From Conidiobolus incongruus B7586 (Eukaryota > Entomophthoromycota > Entomophthoromycetes > Entomophthorales > Conidiobolaceae), in the NCBI GenBank assembly GCA_000697335.1, contig JNEM01016258.1:1-63644 (forward strand): 63,644 bases of DNA. The letters run 5' to 3'. Under the pieces are notes generated by a model, which was not told where the DNA came from, made no database searches, and worked only from the letters and a program-made list of their open reading frames with translations. This document shows, in pieces, positions 38,172-49,556 of the stretch; position 1 is the first letter of the stretch, and every line of letters starts with the position of its first letter. The position numbers were made by a program, and so were the translations under genes.

Positions 38172-41028
38172 ATTGATTAATTAAATAGTAGGTATATATG
38201 CATATAGAGATCTAAGTGAATGTAATATTGCTAAATATAAAAATACAATCAATTGAAATTGTATATTGAATATAAATTACAATATCAATTGAATAATAAA
38301 TATAGAACAAGTGCTGAATATAAAAAGAATAACAAATAAAAAAGTGAAGTACTCTATATGAAACCATGTATTACATTTATTCAATATCAAAGAATTGAGC
38401 CTCAAATCTTACTAAAAATTTCATTTGATATTTTTTAACTGTGTTTATGCCATAATGTCAAGTAAAAACTGTAAATTGTAAGAGGCATAAACTCCAATAC
38501 TTAACATCAAAATAATTCTAACAATTGATTGATTATTTTTGAATTTATCCATGTTAAAATTTTAAAATTATTCATCTATCTGCTCTATTGAAATTTACAA
38601 TGATTAGTTTGTGACGTTTTATGATTTTAAATTTTTAATTAAGCTATATAAGATTTAACTGTTTTGAGGCACAGATTGCTTGTTTTATCTCTGATTATCA
38701 TTTAAAGATTATTATTCACTGATATATCTATAATTTAACATAATGATTAATTAAAATAGATAAAAAATGAAGATTTATTTTAAGAATGTAAATATGACAA
38801 ATTAATTGATTATATATATATATATATATATCCATTGATAATAATTTAAATATATTTGTATTTTTCAATTAGAATATTCATTATTTATTATAAATTATTA
38901 AATAATCAACAATATGGAACAGATGAATGATATACATATGAATAATCAGTTGATGAAGTTTGGATAGAAAATTATCACTAAAATAATAACAAAATGAAGT
39001 GATAAATAAGAATTAATGCATAAAATTCAATTGTAAAATTTAATAGAAAATGTTAATTTGATGATTGTAAAACTGCAATATATCAAATTTTTCAACTTAT
39101 TTAAAATGAATGATTTTATTAATACATTGAATATCAAATCAATATCAATATTGAACTTATTGCCAATTATTAAATCGTGATAAAATCAATTACAATAAAT
39201 AACGAATAAATAATAGCGTCGCTTAGAAAATAAAGTATGATAATTATATTTGAATTATTTTTAATATGAATGAGGGATTTAGAATTGCAATATTGAGTAA
39301 TGGTTTCCAAATTGATTTATTGAGCATTTTGAAGATAAAATAATCAAAATCCCAAAAATAAAGACTATTTGATAAATTTGAAAAGAAAATAGTTAGATAT
39401 TATATTAAGGAAAAAGAGTATGTTTATAATTTTAAATTTAATAGAAAATAAAAAGGATAGAATCATATTAGTAATTTCAAAGTAAAATGGAAATAAAGCT
39501 GCTTGAAGTTATTTAGGAAGTAATATATTTAATCAGTTTATATTTATCCTAAAAATATCCTGAATAAAAAACTTGTAGATTTTTTGAATATATTTTTAGA
39601 ATTTTTTTAAATTTAAACTGATAAATATATTGATTGAAATCAATTTGTAAATTTATTTAGATACACATTAAATATTAAATTTAAAAAATATCAGAATTAA
39701 GTGACAAATGTCAAAATATAATAATATTTAGTCTTTGATATTCAAGTGAACTGGGATTATATGACAGCTAATATCATTTGAAAAAGTTATAATAAACATT
39801 GTACAATAAGTGCCAATATCGAATTGTAATGTAATTGGTTGCAATGTTAATGTTGAAAATGGTATATAGATATATAACATTCACAGAATATGCAAAAGGT
39901 TATATGATAATATTATTTCGAATTATATATATTCTAAGTGGTATAACAAAACATTAATGGTAAATATCTGATATAAAAGGTATTAGCTGTAACTTATAAA
40001 AATTATGCTGTTAGTCACGTATGGCAAAATAAAATTATTAATGCTCTTTGCAATTAGTATATTAGTTAATTCGCCATGACTTGGTACCTGAGATATTTTG
40101 TGAATGAATATACCTTATTAACAGGATATAAAATATTAGAAACAGTATTATGGGGTCAAATACCATATTTGACTGGACTCACAGAATCTACAAATGATAT
40201 ATAAAATTAAATTTAAATTACTAGGAAATATAATCGAAACCTATGAGATATTGCGGATTGATTTGTATAATATAATTACACCACTTGTTTTATATTGAAA
40301 ATTGTCAGCATTTAACCATTATTTTAAGCACAATTTGATAAATAATTAATTGGAGAAATCTCTTTAAAGCTATTATTTTTAGAACAGATGGACCAATCAT
40401 ATTGAATTTAAGTGAATATCAAAGAAAATTGAAGAATTTGAAAGTGATTGGACAAAATTGAATAGTGAATATTTATTTGAGTTGTTTCTGGAATTTATTA
40501 AAATTGAGACTATGTTATTTGAAGTGATAAAATTGAATTGGGATAAGAGTGATGATGTAGTGATAAATCATCATCTAAAGTAAGGCTAAACCTTGGCACC
40601 AAGTCCAAATATGTAAGATATAGTGGATAATCAGTTATCACAAGATCATTTCTTTTTATTTTCGAATATTATAAAATTTCAGTCAGTTGAAGTGATGTAA
40701 AAATTCCAAGTTTGGAAAGGAACATATATCAAAACGCGCAGATTACAAAATTCAAATCATCATTATAAGTTATTTTGCACAAAATTGAATTTAATAATTG
40801 GAGTGGATTAAAGAAAAAACTAAGACTGTTAATAACGAATCAAGTCAATCAATTACCATAATTCCAATATAATGGAGTGAAATATAAAAACAGTTCATTC
40901 ATTCATGTTTTTCAATATATTATATTTATTAATTTCAGAACCATTTCTATATATTATAAAATATTATTAGTTTCTTTAATATTAAACATTTATTTAATTT
41001 TTAATAATACTAGATATATTTTTACAAT
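38172..41028. other. Divergent promoter region between CCH1 copy 2 and the TBC gene
   Basis: This 2.9 kb region separates two divergent genes. No ORF or RNA gene was recognised. An (AT)n tract occurs at 38813-38831. A small GC-richer patch near 40580-40615 (AAGGCTAAACCTTGG) is unexplained. Confidence 0.5.
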
Positions 41029-44000
41029 ATGCTAGTACCTCCATTTACACCCGATTCAAGTTCAATGGTTTGGGAAACCGTTAAAAAGACCAAATACTTC
41101 AGTTTACAAGTTTCTAAATTATTAAAGCCTTCTATTTTTAAACCTTTAATGGGTACTTTACAAAATCTGTATATATTTTTAATATTTATATTGTAAGTTT
41201 TAACTAATAATTATTCAGTTTAGATACTTCAACTGAACCTTATCGTATTATTTTTAATGACGAATCTCAAATTAAAACAGTAGCAGTTGGTGAACAAGTT
41301 AACCAATTGGAAAAAAATTTGAAATGGTTATTGGGTAACAATATTTTTATTTTTATTTGCTTAATTTTTAATTACATGGAATATTTTAGATACTTGTGAA
41401 CATATTTTTGATGAGTTAAATACTAGTGAAGAGAGATTGGAGTTTTTAAATGTTAAAATTATTAACCATTTGGGTGTTAAGGGTAAAGAATATTATTACT
41501 AAAATTCAATAATTTATTAAAAATATCACTAATTTTAGAGAATCAACTCGTTTCAGCAACTGACTCCAAAACTCAAGCAGCTTTAAGATCTTTTAAAAAT
41601 CATTTTCAACTACCTGCTAGTGAACGTTTAGTTTCATGTAAATTCAATATCAAACTATTTGATTATTTATTAATTTTTTTTATTTTAGATTATTCCTGTG
41701 CTTTTTATAAATCTATGGTTTATCAAGGATGGATGTACCTTAGCGAAAATTATGTAGCTTTTTATAGTTATATGTTGGGCGTTGAAAAGAAAATTATTTT
41801 GGAATTAAAATTAATTGAGGATATTTCTAAGAGTGCTGATTCATTTTTATCGAATACTATCACTTTTACTTTAAATGATCAATCTAAAGTATTTTAAATT
41901 ATATCTAATTGATTTGACAATTTTTATTAAAATTTGATTTTAGTATTCTTTTGGTAATTTTTTCAATCGGGATGAGGTATATTATTTTTAAATGGATATA
42001 TTTTTGACTTTTATTCACTACTTATTTTAAAGTGCTACGAAATTTTAACCCAATTAATGGACAAGAGCATGAACCGTGTTTTAAAAAATTCCGCTTTAGA
42101 GCCAAATCCTGGTCAGGCACTCAATTCTTCGGCTGTTCCCATTAAAATGCAGACAAGATCAAATTCCTACGAAACAAAAAATATGTATTCCAGTCTTAAG
42201 AACCAAGTACAACAAGAGCTTAAAGATTATCAACTGCAAAATAAATTCCAATTGCCTCCAACTGAATCATTGAGTTATGAAACAACGGTCCTTTTCACAC
42301 ATCCTATTAAAAAAACCAAATTAAGAGGAAAATTATACTTGTCAGGCTCCTTTATTTGTTTTTCTGGTATTGATCAATTGTGTCAATGGGTTATTCCACT
42401 TTATTCCATTCGTCGTGTCGAAAAACATGTTTCTAAATTACCTCCAAGCTATGCACTCACAATTCTTTCGTATCATAAGGTGAATTTTAATTTCCAATTT
42501 CTAGAATCTACATTAGACGGATACAATGAATTTTGCAGATTATTGACTCAACACTTGAAAATTCATATGGCTCAAGTAAAAGGCTTAAAGGAGTTTTTAA
42601 ACAGCTTATATTCGGAAACTTATTTAACAGACACTACTCTCCCAAAGCATGCGGCACTTGGCTACCAATATGGTTTCCTTGAAGATGGAAGTAAAAGCCG
42701 CGAAAAAGCCAAGATTAATTACTGGATCAAGCGATTTGAAAATGAGGGTAAAAACTTCTCAATGATCAAAGATGCCGACTTTTACAAACTTATCCGTGTT
42801 GGAATTCCCGGTCCACTCCGTGGTGAATTATGGGAACTTTGTTGTGGTAGTATATATTTGAGATTTCAAAATCCAAACCTTTATGAAGATTTAATTAATT
42901 CGAATAAAGACAATAAGAGTTTGAGTTTAGAAGAGATTGAAAAAGATTTAAATCGATCTTTGCCGGAATATCCCGCATACCAGACTGAAGAAGGTATCAA
43001 TCGATTGAGAAGAGTTCTCACTGCCTATAGTTGGTATCATCCAGAGCTTGGTTACTGTCAGGCTATGAACATTGTTGGTTCTACTTTACTAATGTAAGTA
43101 TCTTTATTTTATTACTTTGATTAATCTAATTTTATTTAATTGTTTAGTTATATGAGTGAAGAACAAGCATTTTGGACATTCAATGTTTTATGCGATAAGC
43201 TTGTTCCAGGTTATTATAGCACTTCAATGCATGGTGCACTATTGGATCAGATGATTTTTGAGAATTTGGTATCTAAAATGATGCCAATTTTGGACGAACA
43301 CCTCAAAAAATATAATATTACACTATCAATCGTCACATTGCCTTGGTTCCTCACATTATTTATCAACTCAATGCCATTGCACTTTGCCCAAAGGATATTA
43401 GATTGTTTCTTCCTTGAAGGTCCTAAAATTCTGTTTCAAATTGGTTTGGCAGTTTTAAAAATCAATGGTGATGAGTTGTTAAACTGTCGTGAAGATGGTA
43501 CTTTTATCGATACTCTTAAAACTTACTTTATTACTCTCGATAAGCCCATTAACTCAGATCTCGCTAAAAGAGGAATTAATAAGTTTACCAAGCTTATTCA
43601 AATAGCTTATAAGGAATTTGCTATGGTTGATATGGCTATGATTTCTGAAATGAGAAAATCATTTCAAATGAAAGTTGTGCATAGTATTGAAAATTTTGCC
43701 AGACAAACGACAATTAGAAATTTGAAATTTACTGGCAAATTTACAAATGAGGAATTACAATTATTATACGACAGGTTCTCATCAGCAATCTTTTATGTTA
43801 ATTCTCAACAATCTCAAGATGTGGATTTACTTAACGGTACCCCTATTCCTCAGTCTAATCATAATCAAAAGTTAAGCTTTCAAGGTTTTGAAAACTTGCT
43901 TGAACAAATTCTTTTGGGTTATCAACTCACTCCGGAAGAAATTGAAATGCGAAAACTGGTTGAAAAACCTCCAGTATCTCCACGAACGATTCTGGGTCAA

Positions 44001-44831
44001 GTTATGTTTGATCACTTTGAACCTGATTCAAATGGATATTTGACTTTCCAGCAAGTAGTAACTGGTTTTGATAATATACTCAATCATGGTCCTGAACCAA
44101 GGATAAAACTTTTCTTTGACATGGTTGATGATCAAATGAATGGATGTTTGAACTCGGACAGTATCACTAAATTTGCTGAGCTGTTATTATTCTTATATAG
44201 GCACACTGGTTCGGAAGAATATCTAACACAAGTTCCTAAATTTATTAAACAAGCAGATGCTGCATTGCACACTGGTTCGGTACCTCCCTCCCCAATTGCA
44301 AGTCCTCAGTCCAGTGATATGGATTGGACTCTTTCAGATAATCCATTCGAAGATACAATCCCTAAATCACGCTCGCCCACCAACCAAATCACACCTATCC
44401 GCATTGAAGTATTCAAAGATCTGGTTTCTAAGAACGTATGGTTAAAACACTTTTTTGAAACTCGGTTTGTCCAAATGATCAGTTTTGAAGCTCCTTCTGT
44501 ATATCGTCTCGAAGATCGTGCATTATCTCGCCAACTTGTTGATAGCATCGTTGACCAAGGTACAAAGGTGATAGGCACTGTAGGCAAACGTCTACAGCAT
44601 TTCATTACATCTCAGAATCAAGCGACAGCAGCAAATGGTTTAGAATCAACATCTCATATTCAGATGATGAAACATGAGGATTTACTTCAATCATCTAACA
44701 CACTCATTGATGAAGAGTTACTTGGGCCCAATTCAATAGAGAGGAAAGCTAGCAGCAGTAGTATATTAGACGATCCATTTGATGAACAAGTCTTAAGTAA
44801 AGATATGGAGGAGCTATTAGTTGATATTTAA
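41029..44831 (+). CDS. GRAM-TBC Rab GTPase-activating protein, TBC1D8/9 (Mdr1/Gyp2) type (8 exons)
   Basis: Exons are 41029-41168, 41219-41334, 41390-41482, 41539-41637, 41689-41888, 41944-41976, 42033-43093 and 43148-44831, giving 1,141 residues. Introns are 50-56 bp. Two GRAM domains come first. The first contains FQLPASERLVSYYSCAFYK and YQGWMYLSENYVAFYSYMLG, close to animal TBC1D9. The second starts near residue 298 (LPPTESLSYETTVLF). The TBC domain (about 480-720) begins VGIPGPLRGELWELCCG and keeps both catalytic fingers: IEKDLNR (arginine) and GYCQAMN (glutamine). An EF-hand-like region follows (DHFEPDSNGYLTFQQ). The domain order GRAM-GRAM-TBC-EF is that of TBC1D8/9 and yeast Mdr1 (Gyp2). 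It should speed GTP hydrolysis on a Rab of the endocytic or secretory route. The substrate Rab cannot be read from sequence. Exon 6 is only 33 bp. Confidence 0.9.
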
Positions 44832-45315
44832 AATTTATTAAAATAAAAAAAATGAAGTTATATTCAATCTCAATATTTTACATTTAATCAATATTAAACA
44901 GTTAAATAAACAAATAACTTAGCAAATTAAATAGAGATTAGAAAAGATATGAATTAAATAAAATTTGAAATTGAATTTATTACATTATTAATAGTTATGA
45001 ATGAAAATAACTTTTGGTATTTTAAAGTGAAATTGATTTTATGGATAAAAGTTTAAACTTAGTGTAAGAGTTATGAAAAAAACTCTGACAGTAATGAATC
45101 AACTAAAGTGATGTATGCAAATGACCGCGCAGATAATAGTGTGTCAATAGAGATTATGAACATAAGCTTGGACGGGACTAATATTAGAGCCATGTAGCTC
45201 AAAAATACATGGAGGTTAAATATGATAATGTAATAAATAGAAAAATCGAGTATCGTCATCCAAAGCTATCTCTCGATTTTAGATATAAATCAATCTCAAG
45301 ATTACAAGATCTCAA
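44832..45315. other. Convergent 3' spacer
   Basis: This is the short AT-rich interval between the 3' ends of the TBC gene and the SH3 gene. Nothing coding was found. The two transcripts may overlap here. Confidence 0.45.
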
Positions 45316-47116
45316 TTAAACAAAACCAACATGATTCACCGCCCTATTACTCTTATTAATGGATTTAGAATATTTTAAATTAATTTTTTGGCTGCTCGTC
45401 CTCCTCTGAATCGTTTTGAAATTGCCATTTTGCACATTCATTCCACCTGCTACATCTTCGCCCACCACAATGGTTCCCTGATTCGAGTCGGATTCGTCGG
45501 TCAACTTAGTAACGCATGCCATAGGGAATGCACCCTGGACTCCCGTAAGTACATTGCGTCCGAGACCCCAACCATCATCGAAGGCTTGTAAGAGTAGGAT
45601 GACTTGGTTGACTTTAAGGGTGAGTTCATCTTCAAGAACTGCTTGGTATGGATAAGCGACGCGGTATAAGTCACTTCCATCCTCATCAACTGGATCCAGC
45701 AATGTTTGACCCCATGTAGGATGCGTTGACAGATTGGTACCAGGATTGGAAGTAGCGGTTACATGGTGCGGGGTTGGAGGGACACTAGCAAACACTGAAG
45801 CAGATGATTCCATTGGACTAATTGAAGAGGATGTGTTGGTATTAGTACGATGGTTCAGACGTGTGAATTGTGACGAGTTGCCTTCAAGCATAGGTTTAGA
45901 TTGATCTATAAAGCTGGATCTCTGGGATTGCTCCTTAAAGCGTTTAACAACCACTTTATACATAATTAGGGAAAGAATGAGAAGGATTGATAAAACAAGA
46001 CAGGTGATACCAGTAATAAAATATGCCATTGATTTTTTGTCATTATTGTCAGTCATTACTTTATCCTGAGATTTTGAGCGTTGGACTTTAAGTTGAGCAC
46101 ATTTTTCCGTTAGTGATGATGTGCAGCAAGGGTCAGAGGACCGACTCTCAGCTTCGCAATAATTACAGCTTGCATTTATATCTAAAAATCCTGAAGTTGA
46201 AATTAGTTAAACTTTTATATATATTAAATGGAAAAGAAGAAATTAAGCTGTCATATTATATAAATAAAAGCCGTTAACAAAATAAATTATATTGACTTGT
46301 GTACATTTGAAATATAAAAGATTAAGTAACGCAAATTGACAAATTCTGCAATATAGCTTGACAAAGTAGTAGAATTAATCAACATTATTATATGTGATAA
46401 TTTAGCTAATCTGCTCGATGATCAATTGCTGATAATTACAATAATTTTGGAAATGATATTGTTTGAAAATGTAACAAAAATCTGAAAATCGAAGATTATC
46501 ACTTACCGCAAGTATTGGGTTCGTTATCATTAGCATATATACAGTGGCCACCATTAGAGCTAGTACCGTTAAGGGGATAATTCTTACAAGTTGTATCAAG
46601 CATGTCAATCGTAAAATTAATAGAATCATAATTACAGCCCAGTTTGTCTATTTCATTTTTGTGAGTATTGTCCCTAAAGTATTTATATCCCCCTAAACAA
46701 TCTGATTGGCACATAGGTGGTGGTGGTGGTAACTTGGTATTACAAGCAGTGCCCGAAGAACTTGTCAATATATCTAGACATAATTTGGTTCTGCGATATC
46801 TTATACTATTAATGTGATCATACGTCAAGCTGTTGCAAGAAAATATCTGCTGAAACTGTTTTAAATCTTTGACATTAAATAGAGTCGAATTGATAAATAG
46901 GCTTAGTTCATAGGGAGTACTGAAGGTTGTTCCATTAAAATTGGAAGGGAATCGATATTTGGAATAACTGGGACAAGGGGAGTATTGAGAATCTTGATAA
47001 AAGCAAGCGCCGCCTGTAAGAGTAGGTAATGGAATTCCCGAAGCAGTAGGATTTGGTGTAGGAATTTGCGCTTGAATTGAATTCCACAGGAGTATGAAAG
47101 CAGAAATACGATTCAT
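45316..47116 (-). CDS. Single-pass membrane protein with Cys-rich ectodomain and cytosolic SH3 domain (2 exons)
   Basis: Minus-strand exons are 46507-47116 and about 45316-46190, giving 494 residues. An alternative acceptor 9 bp on (exon from 46181) keeps frame and removes three residues. A signal peptide (about 1-16, ending IQA) precedes a secreted-side domain of about 240 residues. That domain has many cysteines, several N-x-S/T sites and a Pro-rich loop (KLPPPPPMC). A membrane helix spans about 257-281 (GITCLVLSILLILSLIMY) and is followed by basic residues. A Ser/Thr/Pro-rich linker then leads to an SH3 domain at about 377-433 (YPYQAVLEDELTLK, DDGWGLG, GAFPMACV). The plan resembles fungal Fus1/Sho1-type surface proteins that tether signalling or polarity factors under the plasma membrane. 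The ectodomain family was not recognised, so the ligand and pathway remain unknown. Confidence 0.75.
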
Positions 47117-47733
47117 ACTTTTTTAAATTAACCCGAAAAATAAATACTAGTAAACTATAAAATACTGATATAATAATACAAATACTAAATAATCAATTAA
47201 TAATATGGATTATAGAGTTTAGACTATCATAGAATTAATTGTTCGAATATATCAATTCAAATATTTACGTAAATAAAAATAAAAATAAAAATAAAAAGTT
47301 GAAGAGTTTAAAAATTCATTAAATTAGCAAGAAGTAATATTAAAAAAAATTAAATTTTTAAAAGAAAATCATTAATCGAGAAAATTTAATTTTTATTCAA
47401 CCCAATTCCAAACTCCCATTAACTTAATTTATCATCATCCAATGATTATTTCCCAATCTTGAGCTCAATCCAATGATTATCACAGATTAAAAAATGAAAA
47501 ATAACAATTGAATTGAGTAATTGAGAATTCATTAAAGATTCTAAAACAAGTAATATATCAAGTTTTCCAATTTTCTCTATCAGTTAGTCTTTAATCATTA
47601 TATATAACTGTACACTTTATCATAACTATATTTTTTAAATAATTATTTTTTTTAAATTATGTAATTCCAAATGAAGAATAACCAATTATAATTAAACCAT
47701 TTAAAATTCACAAAATTCTAACTTAAGGGAGAG
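47117..47733. other. Promoter-side spacer of the SH3 gene
   Basis: AT-rich. A short tandem array of about four AAAAAT-type units lies near 47274-47298. No gene found. Confidence 0.4.
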
Positions 47734-47941
47734 TGTCAGAATGATCAAGGGACAATACTAGTTATCAAACTGAGGAGCTAAATTATTTGTAAAGGAATTC
47801 CAGATTATGCAATAATAAGAATATTAACTACAAATAGGATAAATATTAAAAAGTTGATGTAATCCTAAAGCTTTGATTTTTACCAATATAAATAAAGCTA
47901 TGATTATGACTTCATTGTTTTTTTATTTGGAAATTGATTCA
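47734..47941 (+). repeat. Possible Ty1/copia-type LTR fossil
   Basis: A purine run (AAGGGAGAG) immediately precedes TGTCAGAATGATC. This is the arrangement of a polypurine tract and LTR start commonly seen in Ty1/copia elements. A TATAAATAAAGC promoter-like box follows about 155 bp later. The right edge at a CA near 47941 is a guess. No target duplication, partner LTR or coding part was recognised, so this would be an old remnant. Confidence 0.35.
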
Positions 47942-49221
47942 ATTTTTTAAATAATACATTCGTTTTAAGCTTAATATATTTCCTTGAAATACTTTCAAAT
48001 CACTTGATTTTGTTAATTAGAGCAAGTTAATACTATTAAATTAAATGATTACATTAATTAAAGTCATTCAGCATATTAAATCAAATCGCTAAATAGAAAA
48101 ATAATAAAAATAAATAGATTTAATATAGGTCTATTGATTTTTGTATTAAAGTCATTAATCACAATATGCTTAATATTTTGAGAGCATTGTTAATTACTAA
48201 ATGTGGTGAGTTATCAGCTTGAAGCTAAATTTAAACTAGAAAATAACAATATTTAGTGAATAAAAAATAATTAAAAGTTAAACCTATATTAATATGCACC
48301 AAACAATTGATTTAAGAAAACTTTGGTAATGATTTATAAAACACCGATGAATTTGACACAATATTGAGTACTGTTTCAAACTTCAAAAAGTGTAAGCATT
48401 TAATTTGCCAACTTGATGGCTCCGTTTTAAATACCAAAGGTTTTAACCAATCATATGAAGAAGAAAAGAAAATTTCAAAATCATTTAAATTAATTAGAAC
48501 GACAGTTGGCGAAGTTGTTTAAATCTGTCTCTATTATTATAGTCCAAGGTGATTTAATATCAATAATATGGTGAATAATAAAAATAATTTCAGATAATTA
48601 GCTTATTACTTGTTTTTATATCTTGATAATAGAGTAATCTTGAGTTAACAAACTTTCAAATTTTTTGAAAGGATTTTTATCAGAAATAATAAACAAAATT
48701 TATGAAATTCTTAAAAACATTTTAATGTTTTCAATTAAATTCTATTTATATCCTTTTAAATGCTAATTTTAATATAAATAAATAAGCTTTACTAAGGTTT
48801 GAATACGGGGATACACGTTTTTTAAATTATGTTATTTGAATTTGGATAGAAGTAATTAAATTCAGTATGATGATATTGAATTCAAATGCTTTATATTTCT
48901 AAATTTTAGAAATTATTCAATCATGAAGGATATCAATTTATGTTTATTATTATATTTTCTAAGTATCAGAATATTGCAATAATTAAAATATTTTCATTTA
49001 TTATGATGAAACCTATCGTTAGATTGTAGAGAAAGTATAAAAGATGAGTTTATCATCATTAATAAATAATCAAATATCAAATAAATAGTAATAAAGATAC
49101 TTGAATTATAAAATATTTATTTTTGTCTATTAACGATATAGTTTATTATTATCAAACTGAAATATAATGAACATATTTATCTCTAAATTAATATGGTGTA
49201 TATAGGATCAATTGATTTTTA
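47942..49221. other. AT-rich intergenic DNA
   Basis: No gene, RNA or repeat recognised. Slightly GC-richer patches near 48395-48440 and 48500-48550 have no open frame of note. Confidence 0.4.
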
Positions 49222-49556
49222 GCTTTGCTCTCAATTAAATTTGACCAAAGTTGATCTAATTTGATCACCCTTGCCCTAGTACTGCATGGACTCTGGAGAC
49301 CTCAAGGAGGGAGTAAGTCCCAACGCCGGTCCTGGAAGACTGGCCCGATTGACTGTTAGATAGTGAAGGAGTGTCTTTCTAGGAGCATTGATGTTTTAAT
49401 TAATTGTTATATAACATTGAGTATATTTGAAAGACTTGCTTGATCCAAGTTGCACTTGCAAAAACTTATAATAATTATAAGTATATTTGTGTGATACTTT
49501 TTGCAAATAATTACTTAGCATTAAAGATATTCTCTCATTTTTTTTGAGTAAGCTAT
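49222..49556 (-). repeat. Dispersed repeat, copy B (inverted relative to copy A)
   Basis: This is the reverse-complement counterpart of 6391-6712; see that entry for shared blocks. As written on the plus strand, its core GCCGGTC-CTGGAA-GACTGGC is a perfect 7-bp stem (one G-T pair) with a 6-nt loop. The copies differ by many substitutions and small indels, so the duplication is old. Confidence 0.6.
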
